From Pyrrhosoma nymphula (lineage: Eukaryota; Arthropoda; Insecta; Odonata; Coenagrionidae): a stretch of DNA of 64,000 bases. The notes beneath the pieces were generated by a model. The model had not been told where the DNA came from. It worked only from the letters and a program-made list of their open reading frames with translations, and ran no database searches. The stretch is from the NCBI GenBank assembly GCA_963573305.1, contig OY754335.1, positions 12,129,501 through 12,193,500 on the forward strand. Reading direction: 5' to 3'. Shown here piece by piece: positions 47,401 to 53,915 of this stretch. How positions within the stretch are numbered: the stretch's first letter is position 1; every line of letters begins with the position of its first letter. The translations under genes were made by a program, and so were the position numbers.

Positions 47401-47880
47401 TGCCTTACTGGTTGGATATAGCGCGTAATATATTTTCTTGAAGCGTGGATGTCATATTCAAGTGGCCATTGTTACTGAGATGGGTTTTCCACCTCATAGA
47501 AAACGGTTGAAAGGCATCGGTGACAGAGGATTCCCTAAAATAACTCCTTAAATATTCATTTTGGGAAATCCACAAATAATCCGGAATTCGCCCAATCCGT
47601 AGAACCCCAATTCCCCCATACAGTTCGAAATAATGTTGGATCTACTTCATTATTATATTTCCATGATTAGAAGTGTTTCGTAGATAACGGCAATTGTAAA
47701 ATATGTTGTCGGTCCTTGCTGCAATCACAAAAATCTTGAAGAGATACACTTATTATCGATGAAAATGTACCCTTAAAATGATGGGATTTCTTCTTTACAG
47801 GACCCAACAACCTGATTGACCAGAGAATGGCTAGACTTCTAGGTGCAAGGCAGAGGATGAAGTTTGAAGAGGAAATGTAA
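20398..47880 (+). CDS. secreted pancreatic-type (neutral) lipase, 10 exons
   Basis: Exons 20398-20473, 25814-26045, 29413-29578, 35395-35489, 39470-39597, 41509-41649, 41765-41851, 42090-42198, 42413-42537 and 47801-47880 join in phase to 412 residues. The enzyme hydrolyses ester bonds of acylglycerols outside the cell. It has a signal peptide (about 1-21), the HGF oxyanion segment, nucleophile Ser212 in GHSLGAH, Asp235 in GLDPASP, and His317 in CSHGRS. The stretch between the Cys of PGC and the Cys of ICSH is 19 residues, close to the full lid of pancreatic lipase (23, from memory) and longer than in phospholipase A1 relatives, favouring triglyceride lipase activity. No C-terminal PLAT domain is present, as usual in insect members. 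The exon 8 donor is the only weak junction. Confidence 0.92.
21196..21742. mobile_element. piggyBac-like MITE (TTAA-flanked)
   Basis: A 547-bp element with ends ggtggtttgagcg and cgctcaaactacc, flanked on both sides by TTAA (21192-21195, 21743-21746), the piggyBac target signature. It is non-coding. A second TTAA element of almost equal length lies at 40580-41137. Confidence 0.75.
24188..24223 (+). repeat. adjacent poly-G and poly-C runs
   Basis: A run of 12 or more G and a run of about 13 C lie nine bases apart and could pair as a hairpin. The length is prone to sequencing error. Confidence 0.6.
24343..25323. mobile_element. inverted-repeat element (outer), interrupted
   Basis: Arms 24343-24379 (gggcctgcacaccttcag...) and 25288-25323 are inverted copies over about 36 bases. 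The element is non-coding and is interrupted by a second element at 24394-24807. No clean target duplication of the outer element was found. Confidence 0.7.
24394..24807. mobile_element. inverted-repeat element (inner), nested
   Basis: The ends cactaccgtttaccaatcg and the complement of cgattggtgaacgtagtg match, with repeated cagatcgatctg words inside. It is flanked by CAT at 24391-24393 and 24808-24810. It is a 414-bp non-coding MITE inserted in the outer element, so it is the younger of the two. Confidence 0.72.
25814..26045 (+). CDS. lipase exon 2: N-terminal domain start
   Basis: After tttttcag two bases complete the Glu codon of exon 1. An acidic mature N-terminus follows (MTYEDLMESINSMTEDEIE), then CFGTPKKYFKVFRWLFSPHS and INVKFYMKTR, the region that precedes the first strand in insect pancreatic-type lipases. 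The exon ends with two bases of an Arg codon before gtaatg. Confidence 0.88.
26250..26484 (+). mobile_element. LINE 3' end with conserved stem-loop
   Basis: A non-coding 3' UTR of the LINE family seen at 43469-43970 and 45560-46320. It includes the stem-loop gaggcttcgcctc, the word gctaatgcataattagtcg, the box caccccctgccatacaccc and a terminal gtaggtagatg. It is 5'-truncated. Confidence 0.75.
27835..28060 (+). mobile_element. Penelope-like GIY-YIG fragment
   Basis: One frame gives SVYMLKCNGCMTSYIGQTGRK, then after a stop TKEHKHSF. The V-Y ... C-x-x-C ... Y-I-G-Q-T-G-R pattern is the GIY-YIG nuclease core of Penelope-like elements. Only this domain is left and it carries a stop. It keeps the Y-I-G that the copy at 18534-19452 has lost. 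Confidence 0.7.
28228..28865. mobile_element. possible inverted-repeat element
   Basis: The left end gggtttacgatcgcg with caacttcaaccgttagcg resembles the complement of the right end (ggttaacgtttgtagttgg then cgccaatcgtaaacagg). The match is imperfect and no target duplication is seen, so this is tentative. Confidence 0.4.
29413..29578 (+). CDS. lipase exon 3: oxyanion-loop segment
   Basis: One base completes the Arg codon. KVREWTPIPTKPGITFKG leads to TIFIVHGFLSRALTAGW and ends DDMAEALLNW in phase 0 before gtaagt. The HGF box supplies the oxyanion hole in this family. The next family segment (N-V-I-x-V-D-W) is found in exon 4. Confidence 0.93.
29845..32382. mobile_element. large foldback element, arms about 665 bp
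   Basis: Arms 29845-30513 and 31718-32382 are inverted copies along nearly their whole length, with moderate divergence (for example gaaaaagtactggc at the left end and its complement at the right). The 1.2-kb centre is very AT-rich and contains loose repeats of the words tatttttaaaataatttttatcgc and tttattataaaa... . No transposase was seen and no clear target duplication. Either a non-autonomous foldback transposon or two head-to-head copies. Confidence 0.78.
32430..32760 (+). mobile_element. decayed LINE reverse-transcriptase fragment
   Basis: The frame ALVRPHFEYVASIWDPPKKD with KNCYDRTAGVTRPMNWDPLE matches the copy at 5303-5960 residue by residue in key places but carries several stops and indels. 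It abuts the right end of the foldback element. Confidence 0.7.
35395..35489 (+). CDS. lipase exon 4: N-V-I-x-V-D-W segment
   Basis: Found by phase. It begins after ttttccag with TDVNVIAVDWTSSWQYWR and AVANTKVVGAEL, the strand and helix before the nucleophile elbow. It ends with two bases of a Lys codon before gtgagt. Without it the lipase fold would lack a core strand; with it exons 3 and 5 join exactly. Confidence 0.93.
36110..38080 (+). pseudogene. decayed orphan transposon protein
   Basis: The pieces in order are: LPTLRQFLQYFKHLIENE and RESARLTIWKSEVF (36180-36280); after a frameshift near 36375, ANNIWGKRWETRRNKLM and DIGHIKAMDMMKLEED, a stop near 36501, then FGDMSCVDKD; IHKARWMAKALYCIKIWMFS (37360-37430) with APRNDLQFL; after another frameshift GLAFFDPNI; and TAERGVALVTKF with LTKDEQQRQYLLAIVAEHRK (37930-38040). 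I recall this order from a very abundant family of arthropod proteins annotated only as uncharacterised. Function is unknown; the setting inside TIRs suggests a transposase or accessory protein. Confidence 0.65.
38411..38995 (+). mobile_element. 5'-truncated LINE insertion inside the TIR element
   Basis: The frame ADELAKEGSNSNPIGPEPF is the end of a LINE RNase H domain, nearly identical to ADELAKEGSNGNPIGPEHF at 62585-62857, so both copies belong to one family. The insertion ends in a short tattc repeat tail and is flanked by cgcgacccct (38401-38410) and cgtgacccct (38996-39005), a 10-bp target duplication with one change. Confidence 0.85.
39470..39597 (+). CDS. lipase exon 5: catalytic serine
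   Basis: One base completes the Lys codon. LGMHLMGVMKADPMTFHLIG runs into GHSLGAH with Ser212, the nucleophile elbow, then a helix and ARIT. It ends with one base of a Gly codon before gtgcgt. Confidence 0.95.
39598..41508 (+). other. lipase intron 5, with a TTAA MITE
   Basis: GT-AG intron of 1.9 kb. It holds the MITE at 40580-41137. The remainder, including 39600-40570, shows nothing recognisable. Confidence 0.75.
40580..41137. mobile_element. piggyBac-like MITE (TTAA-flanked)
   Basis: A 558-bp element whose ends ggtggttccaccg and cggcggaaccacc are inverted copies, flanked by TTAA at 40576-40579 and 41138-41141. It is non-coding. The first seven bases of the ends equal those of the element at 21196-21742. 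Confidence 0.78.
41509..41649 (+). CDS. lipase exon 6: catalytic aspartate
   Basis: Two bases complete Gly233, then LDPASPCFSSEDPESKLD with Asp235, and ALFVDVIHTNG, the usual D-x-V-x-V-I-H-T strand. It ends GLGQPDPV plus one base before gtaata. Confidence 0.94.
41765..41851 (+). CDS. lipase exon 7: G-H-x-D-F-Y-P-N-G-G segment
   Basis: Two bases complete Gly280, then HVDFYPNGGMIQPGCKDKK and ILNILKLD, with the first lid-flanking Cys in PGC. It ends with one base of a Lys codon before gtgagt. The 115-bp intron on its left is the shortest in the gene. Confidence 0.93.
42090..42198 (+). CDS. lipase exon 8: catalytic histidine
   Basis: Two bases complete Lys309, then LHRSICSHGRSHQFF with His317, and HNCTFWGHRWKKNEKG. 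The end is uncertain. Phase requires a cut at 42198 (gg before gttcgt), a poor donor. The alternative is a cut inside the longer open frame at about 42225, joined to an acceptor at 42415, which adds nine residues. Confidence 0.75.
42413..42537 (+). CDS. lipase exon 9: C-terminal Cys-rich segment
   Basis: VANVDYSSCTLEDCTEMGML is followed by DFPARGIFYVTTRERVPFC, the C-x-x-x-C-x-x-M-G ... G-x-F-Y-x-x-T ... P-F-C ending of the insect lipase domain. It ends with one base of an Arg codon before gtgagt. Confidence 0.9.
43469..43970 (-). mobile_element. LINE 3' end
   Basis: The minus strand reads LDCRTDRFKM then FFPRTIRDHNS, the C-terminus of the family seen at 5303, followed by a 3' UTR with the gaggcttcgcctc stem-loop and a terminal gtagatg repeat. 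The frame has a stop. It is inverted relative to the copy at 45560-46320 in the same intron. Confidence 0.8.
45560..46320 (+). mobile_element. LINE fragment, RT C-terminus and 3' UTR
   Basis: AASIWDPYEVGLKTELERVQ, RRSARYVKGRYDN, RTDRFKMSFFPRTIRDHNS and a 3' UTR with stem-loop and gtagatg end. Two in-frame stops are present (after DLLQ and after YYGR). Same family as 43469-43970. Confidence 0.82.
47169..47201. repeat. perfect 33-base palindrome
   Basis: Arms atggccccctttaatg and cattaaagggggccat are exact complements around a single central A. No element context was found. Confidence 0.85.
47801..47880 (+). CDS. lipase exon 10: C-terminal tail
   Basis: After tctttacag two bases complete Arg387, then PNNLIDQRMARLLGARQRMK, FEEEM and TAA at 47878-47880. 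The phase fits exon 9, and a poly(A) signal follows within 90 bases. The basic/acidic tail after P-F-C is variable in the family, so this exon rests on splice phase and position. Confidence 0.75.
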
Positions 47881-47966
47881 TTTTTGCAAATAATTACAAG
47901 TGTAGTTATGAATAGATGTTTATTTCAACGATGTAGACTCATGGAGGTGTGATAAAAATTGAAACT

Positions 47967-47972
47967 AATAAA
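47967..47972 (+). terminator. poly(A) signal AATAAA, lipase
   Basis: Canonical AATAAA 87 bases after the lipase stop codon. Confidence 0.7.
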
Positions 47973-49487
47973 TTAACCACTGAGTAGAAAACATTGCAGT
48001 AATGTATGTCCGTGTTTTACTTACCTACTGAAAATGTGGCAGAAATGGTTCGTGCATGCTGCTGGTAATTAATTGTTGTTGGGTGTTCCTGATTTTTTTG
48101 ACAGCTGTATGGGCTCGTGTGGAGATTCATTTCCCCGTGTAAATCTCCGTAAGGCTGGAGGTGCGATGTTGAAAACGACAGTAGGAAAACGAACATACTG
48201 CCATAATATACTAAAAAACGTTCCCTCAAGTAGAAAACGAGTCTACATGCAACGGAGACAATTTATTTATTTACTTAATTTCACCACAAAGACAGCCTCT
48301 ATGCCTTTTACTCATGGGATGAATCTAGTTGTAGGTGGTAGCGTGTAAGCGAGGAAGTAAAGATGCTGTTTGAAGAGAGGAGGTCGAGAGAAGGATTACT
48401 TGCTGGAGAGGGAGTTTGAAAAAGGGATGGGATTCGGTGGAAAAGTGACCTTTTGGAAACGGACAGGCGGAACTGCTATGGTCAGTCTATATAGGTACAT
48501 GGGTCGGACAACACCATAAGAACCCACAGTCAAATTATAACGTGGAATGCACCATAGAGTAGTACTGATTTCATGAAATCCTCCAGTCACAATCCTCCCT
48601 CGTAGATCCAATAAATAAGTCCCCGAATTTGTCCTCTTCCGTTCGTCACTAACTACTGAAAAACTGGGGGTATTTAAACTATTCTTACAGTATTATTTTC
48701 ATGTTCCGCAGTGCACTATTGTCCGATTCTGTCCAAGTCAATAATCCATTTGGACGTGTTGGCCGGATACCGGAATCAACGGGGAAGTTCTACTTATTAA
48801 AAAAAATAAGATTGTCGACATTAGATCGAAAAATTAAATAAAAGCACTTCTCTACGAGGTGGTTGGTTTCATTACTATACTACGCGTCGAAATTAACTCA
48901 GTTTAGACTGCTCCATCGACAACGTCCGCGTCATGCCGATTCCTTATTAGGAGGGCTGATACATGGCGCGGGCGTATCCATTTTTCAAAACACATACACA
49001 CACAAGGGCAACTGCTTAGTAACAGCTATACCCTGCATCACATAAAAATACTGTATTCTAATAAATCTCTGTCATTTAGTAATTATATATTGTTTAACAT
49101 ACTTACATATATATTTTTCTCATTAAAAATAAAAAAAACTTACATTAATTGTTACTTAATTGCTCACATTATTCAAGAAATTTTGCCTATTTCATCAATA
49201 TTGCACGACGTGTCTGTTTCAGCAGGATTTTAAACTAGTATGCACATAACCATGAATCGCTCCAACCACCTTAATACGCCTATGGCGCGATGTCACAGTA
49301 TGTACTTTGGTATAATTCAAAGGCACTAGGTATAATTTCCTTACTATAAAAGAAAGATGGGGCGGGTGGAACTTCGAGATATTTAGATGTTAGCGTGGAG
49401 GAGGATGGAGGAAGAACGATGGACGGTAAGAAAGAAAAATGAAGAATTAGTTGACGTAATAAGTACATGTTTGCATGCTAATAAACA
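47973..49487. other. intergenic, nothing recognised
   Basis: No coding similarity was seen. At about 49263 the word ccaaccaccttaa resembles the right end of the TTAA MITEs, but no left partner was found. Confidence 0.6.
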
Positions 49488-49844
49488 AAGGATATTGACT
49501 GCAGAACCTATAGATTTAAAATGTCATTTTCCCCCGTACTTTAAGGGGCCATAATAGTTGCGATAGATCCATCATTTGAAACTCCCACCCTCAATAGGTA
49601 GAGTAGAATTTTCACTTATGCTTAATAACACATCATTACTAACACTTCACACCGGTCGATTTGTCCGGCATTATTTTATTTTGTTCTCTGCATGAAGTAG
49701 CATCTCGTAGCATTCATAAATTAACAGTATCAGTAATATTAACCGCTAGATGTGTGTTTAGCATTGTTCTGCATGCTTGCATGTTCATTTACGTATCACT
49801 CTCCCAGTTTCCGGTTGGACTGCGCGCTGTTCTCCTAACTGCAG
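49488..49844 (+). mobile_element. LINE 3' end
   Basis: Nearly identical to 57357-57710: agatttaaaatgtcatttt, the gtagagtagaattttcactt stretch and the block ending ctgcgcgctgttctcct. The RT C-terminus is reduced to the last residues. It breaks off where the Penelope piece starts. Confidence 0.75.
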
Positions 49845-50229
49845 GGCGGAGGAGAGAGGAGCATTTGAGCATCTCCTCCGCCTTCTGCCTCCCTCAAAAG
49901 ATCTTCCTCTACGGCCAATTGTACCACCAGCAACATCATCTACCGCCTTTCCTGCAATGTCTGCCCTACCTTCTACGTGGGAAAATATACCACCCCTCTC
50001 AATATTCGCATGAACAATCACCGCCATGCCACCAAAACTCCACCTTTTCTTGATCCCATCCCCAAACATGCCGCCTCCCACTCCCAAAATTTTGACGATT
50101 GTTTCTCACTAGAAATCATAGAAGCCCTTCCCGAATCCGCCGGTAATGTTGATGTGAAAATTCGTGAGTACGCCCATATTTGGGTAACAAGGGCATTCGA
50201 AAAGCCCGGGCTAAACCTAGCCCATTGAA
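49845..50229 (+). mobile_element. Penelope-like GIY-YIG domain
   Basis: The frame gives CTTSNIIYRLSCNVCPTFYV with G-K, then RMNNHRHATKTPPFLDP, FDDCFSLEIIEALPE and WVTRAFEKPGLNLAH with a stop at 50226-50228. This is an almost whole Penelope-type GIY-YIG nuclease with an intact C-terminus (W ... T ... P-x-G-L-N). The RT part is missing on the left. Confidence 0.78.
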
Positions 50230-50772
50230 AATAATAGCCCAATAGCAACCTCTCTCTCCCCACCCCCGGTTTTGATGGAGTGTAATTAAGGAAAACTTAA
50301 TTGGCATTAGGAGATTGTATTTCTCCTTTATCGTGTTGAGAGCTATGTTGTTATATTTCATGGAAAAAGCAATAAGCGAACTGTAATAAAATGGTTAACA
50401 GGAGTCTAGGACTACAGAAGAATGAATAATTATTATTTCTGTAATAATGCGTCTCATCTTGGCGGCCATTGCATAAAATTAATGCGCCAACCTTTAATTA
50501 TTAGTAATGAATCCGCTGGTGAAGTTTCTGTCAACAGTTGAGACTTCTTTCAAGAGAAAACAATTTGATTAACTTGTTCATGTACTTGATCGCCCTGTTT
50601 CAAACAATTGCGACTGCGCATCGACTGCTGCGCATGGATATCTGCTTTCCAATTAGCCGAAGTGGAAGTCGACACAAGTTGCCTCCAAGCGACGCATGAG
50701 TCGCTTACTACCTACATAAGTAAATACGTACTCGTTGAAAGAGGAATGACCGAAATAAATAAAAACTGAATT
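50230..50772. other. intergenic, nothing recognised
   Basis: AT-rich; on the minus strand it would be the 3' UTR of the DUF4806-like gene, but I see no canonical poly(A) signal close to its stop. Confidence 0.5.
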
Positions 50773-50972
50773 TTAAGAGTTATTGCAGAGGAGATAATTT
50801 TCTTCCGTTGAACACCAGATGACATCATCTTCCACACCAAATGCCTCCAGAGTCCTAATTCCCTTCCCACCACTTAGCCTCAATCTAGCCAGCCTAAACC
50901 ATTCCCCGATACTCTTCTTCACCATTGAGATGTCCATTTCTGGGCCATTTAGGTTTTTCTCTTTTACAACAT
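50773..50972 (-). CDS. DUF4806-like terminal exon
   Basis: Begins after gatttcag with DVVKEKNLNGPEMDISMVKK and SIGEWFRLARLR, then a tail ending LLCNNS and a stop. 65 codons plus stop after the split Asp codon. Confidence 0.6.
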
Positions 50973-51297
50973 CTGAAATCAAGAAAATGATGTTGAGAAC
51001 ATATCAGTAAATTTTTTTTAAATTCAAGTTGGGTACACTATCACTATTAATGACAAAGCTGATGCAGCACCACAAGACGAATGTGACATGCTTACCAAAT
51101 ATTAATCCAATCACTCCAGAGAATTCCACCTCGAAAGCCACCTTACATAAGAACTTCCCCTTCATACAGAACCTCAATGCCAGTTCATTAGTCATCAGTG
51201 ATGCCAGACAGGAGTACACTGTTTTATTCAGGGCAGAATTGATATCTTTCTGAGTTAACCCCCGAAATATAAGACCAGCAAATTGATCCTTTAGTAA
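50773..51297 (-). CDS. DUF4806-like gene, 3' two exons
   Basis: Minus-strand exons 51297-51096 and 50972-50773 join in phase (one base plus two bases form an Asp codon) across a gtaagc/tttcag intron. The peptide reads LLKDQFAGLIFRGLTQKDIN, then YSCLASLMTNELALRFCMKG, SGVIGLIFDVVKEKN and DISMVKKSIGEWFRLARLRL. The L-x-x-L-M-T-N-x-L-A ... G-K ... F ... V-I ... D-V-V ... I-x-x-W-x-R-x-A-x-x-R pattern is that of DUF4806, a domain of unknown function common in insects. The start is not in hand: a possible upstream exon lies at 51532-51486 and fits the phase. The gene is downstream of the lipase and convergent with it. Family call from memory. Confidence 0.6.
51096..51297 (-). CDS. DUF4806-like penultimate exon
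   Basis: Begins in phase 0 after gtttagttccag and ends with one base before gtaagc. It is open throughout (67 codons). Alternative frames lack the hydrophobic pattern. Confidence 0.6.
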
Positions 51298-52421
51298 CTG
51301 GAACTAAACATTAATGGTTTGGCATTAGATAGTAAAACCAATGTCAAGTGATGAGAAATAATACACAAATGTCAATAAATAATAGAGGGATACCATATAT
51401 TTTCTGAATTGAGAGCGCAATACTTTAGCAGAGCTTGAGGGAACCAAATTACAGCAATGAAGGTTATTAAAAATTATTGCCTCACCATGCCGTCACAACA
51501 AAGGTGATGCAATTCTCTAGTTAAATTTTCCACTGAACATGAATTAAATTTTACGATTTTCAAAATTATATCAGGTAACTTAGTTTAGTTTACTTACATG
51601 TTCCAGTAGTAGTTAGAAATTATAATCGCCCGGCACGTTTCTATGGCACTTGCAGCAACGGTGGATCCAACGTAGCCAACCGTCATGATTTGTTCGATAT
51701 TTCAACTTTCATATAATTATTTTACTGAAAATATTTATCCGATGAAAATTAGTATTCTTCTTTATGTATTTAAGAAAAATAATCAGGTAATTTTTAAGTA
51801 CTTTATTTCGGTTAATGATCGCAGCCTTTCATCGATAACGTATATAATGTGAAACTTTGCGAAATTTTCGTAAATAATTTGAAAAATATCAAGACAGATG
51901 ATAAACAGATTTTGCTGTGGATATATTGAACTTTATTTTTCTACTTTAAACTTTTCTTTAGCACATACAATTAAGTAAATGCCTCACTATATTTTTTTCA
52001 TTCTTCACTATTGGCAATGCTGCGCGGTGGTAAATAATGGTAAAAAATTATCGACATTCCCGGATAACCCCCCAGCACGGAGAAACGGTAAATAAACTCA
52101 GTTCTCAGTCAAACGGCTCAGTTTTGCGAAGAAAAATTGTAGGCTTAAATGCATTTACTGTATGAAAATTCACTTTTCTCCTTTAAAAATAATATTTTTG
52201 CCATGAAACGCTTTAAGGACAAAATCACACTGGTTGAAATTATTGACTACAGCACAAAGGTGAATATTTTGAATAAGGCGCCACGAAGAACACGCTCGTT
52301 TCGCTTTTGTTTATGCGCTTGTTATGTTTTTCCGTTCCAATAGGTTTTTTCAAGTCTTGGGTTTTTTATTTCATTCAGTTTATTTTTCCGTAGAAAAATA
52401 AAATTCATGCAGGAAAGTTGG
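51298..52421. other. region upstream of the DUF4806-like exons
   Basis: On the minus strand 51532-51486 (flanked by ttcag and gtgagg) could be an exon ending in phase 0. A stretch at 51686-51598 starts with ATG and ends at a good gtaagt donor, but its phase does not join the next candidate. The first exons of the gene therefore remain open. Otherwise AT-rich. Confidence 0.35.
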
Positions 52422-53915
52422 GTAGGTATTAGAGGTGGGAAATCCGATTCATTTTGATGATTCGGTTCATGTGATTTGGTTCATGGTAATGAATCAAATC
52501 TTCAAATCGTTCATAATGAACGAAAATGTGACAATGAACGATTTAGTGGATTGAACCAAATCAAAGAATCCATTACGTAAGCGCATCATATGATTTCCAG
52601 GCGATCAATGGTTATGTCCCGGCGAAGAAGTGAATTTTTATTCTCCATCTCATAATTTACCTTCAGAATGTAAACCTTCGTCAATTGCCCCATTTTTTTG
52701 TTTATTTAGGAGTGCAGTTCACAATCCATGGCTTGTGAACTTGGGAAAAGCGATTAATATCCTTTCTTTACAGCCATAATTTCACGGAAATTTTATATTC
52801 ATGGTTGCTTCTAATTCTTCATTTAGGTACCTTTTTCACAATATAAACTATTTCCCGTCATTATGTTTCCCATCCACAAAAATATTTTCGTTTTAATTTT
52901 TCTCTTCACAGCTATTGATACAGAATACGCGGCGCGTTCGAAATCGCTTGACTTTTTCGCATTATCTATTAGCAGGCACACATCAAATATACGATATGGT
53001 GTACTTTGACCCATGATAGTAGGTCATGCCTATAGCTTGGAATATTCTTTTCGGGGAAATTACCTTAGCTCAAGCTACAAAGAAAGTCATATAGTAGACT
53101 GGTTTTATTTAGCGGTATTACATTGCTTACCGGTCGCAATGATTGCATAACAAAATAGCACATCATATAAAATGAATTCAAAGGGAGTAAGCACCTGTAC
53201 TTTACGACACCTAATTCAGCAGGATTTTGAACATTTGTGTTCGACGAAAAAATTATTGCTAATTTCATACTATTCAAATTACGTGGATCAATTGTTCGTG
53301 ATTAAACGGAATGTCGTCTTGTCTGTCCTCCCAACGTCTAAGCTGGTGACCGACTCTGCTCACTTGGCTATTAGCAATGCTATTAGATAGCCAGTTGATG
53401 CGGAAAAATTGCAAGGATCAATTGCTCATGATTAAATGGAATTGTTGTCTTGCCAGTCCTCCAACGCCTAAGCTGATGACCGAATCTGCTCACTTGGCTT
53501 TTGGCAATGCTACCACGGATATAGTCAGTGATGCAGCCTGATATCATATCGCGATAAATTAACGTTAACTATTTGTCCTGAGGCCTTTGGTGATTTCATT
53601 TCAGGACCTTTCTCCCGAATATATGTGAGATTTTAATAATTTTATGTCAACATCTTGGCCATGTTAAGTTCCTTTCGTTGATTACTTGTGGTTTCTTTCA
53701 CACATTTATAGCTACGATTCATATCTCTAAGGAAAGATACTTGTTGAAGACTTGAGCTGCATACTCTAGGTGATAGGAATTTGGCAGAGACTTGAAGGTG
53801 AGAAGTGAAATATTCACTGGTTGACAAGAAAAAAGTATTATTTATTTTAAAAAATTATTTCAAATCAGATATGGTAACCAAACAAAAATAAGTTACCCTG
53901 AAAATTTTCCAGACC

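Larger units (their letters stand above)
42538..47800 (+). other. lipase intron 9, 5.3 kb
   Basis: GT-AG intron. It holds LINE fragments at 43469-43970 (minus) and 45560-46320 (plus), an unrecognised GC-rich stretch at about 45015-45360 and a perfect palindrome at 47169-47201. 42540-43460 and 43980-45000 are AT-rich and unassigned. Confidence 0.75.

Noticed and set aside
49255..49271. Right-end-like ccaaccaccttaa as a third TTAA MITE
   Set aside because: No left terminus ttaaggtggttgg was found within several kilobases upstream.
51598..51686. Minus-strand ATG stretch ending at a strong gtaagt donor, possible first exon of the DUF4806-like gene
   Set aside because: It ends in phase 2 and cannot join 51532-51486 or 51297-51096 in frame; kept only as an untranslated-exon possibility.
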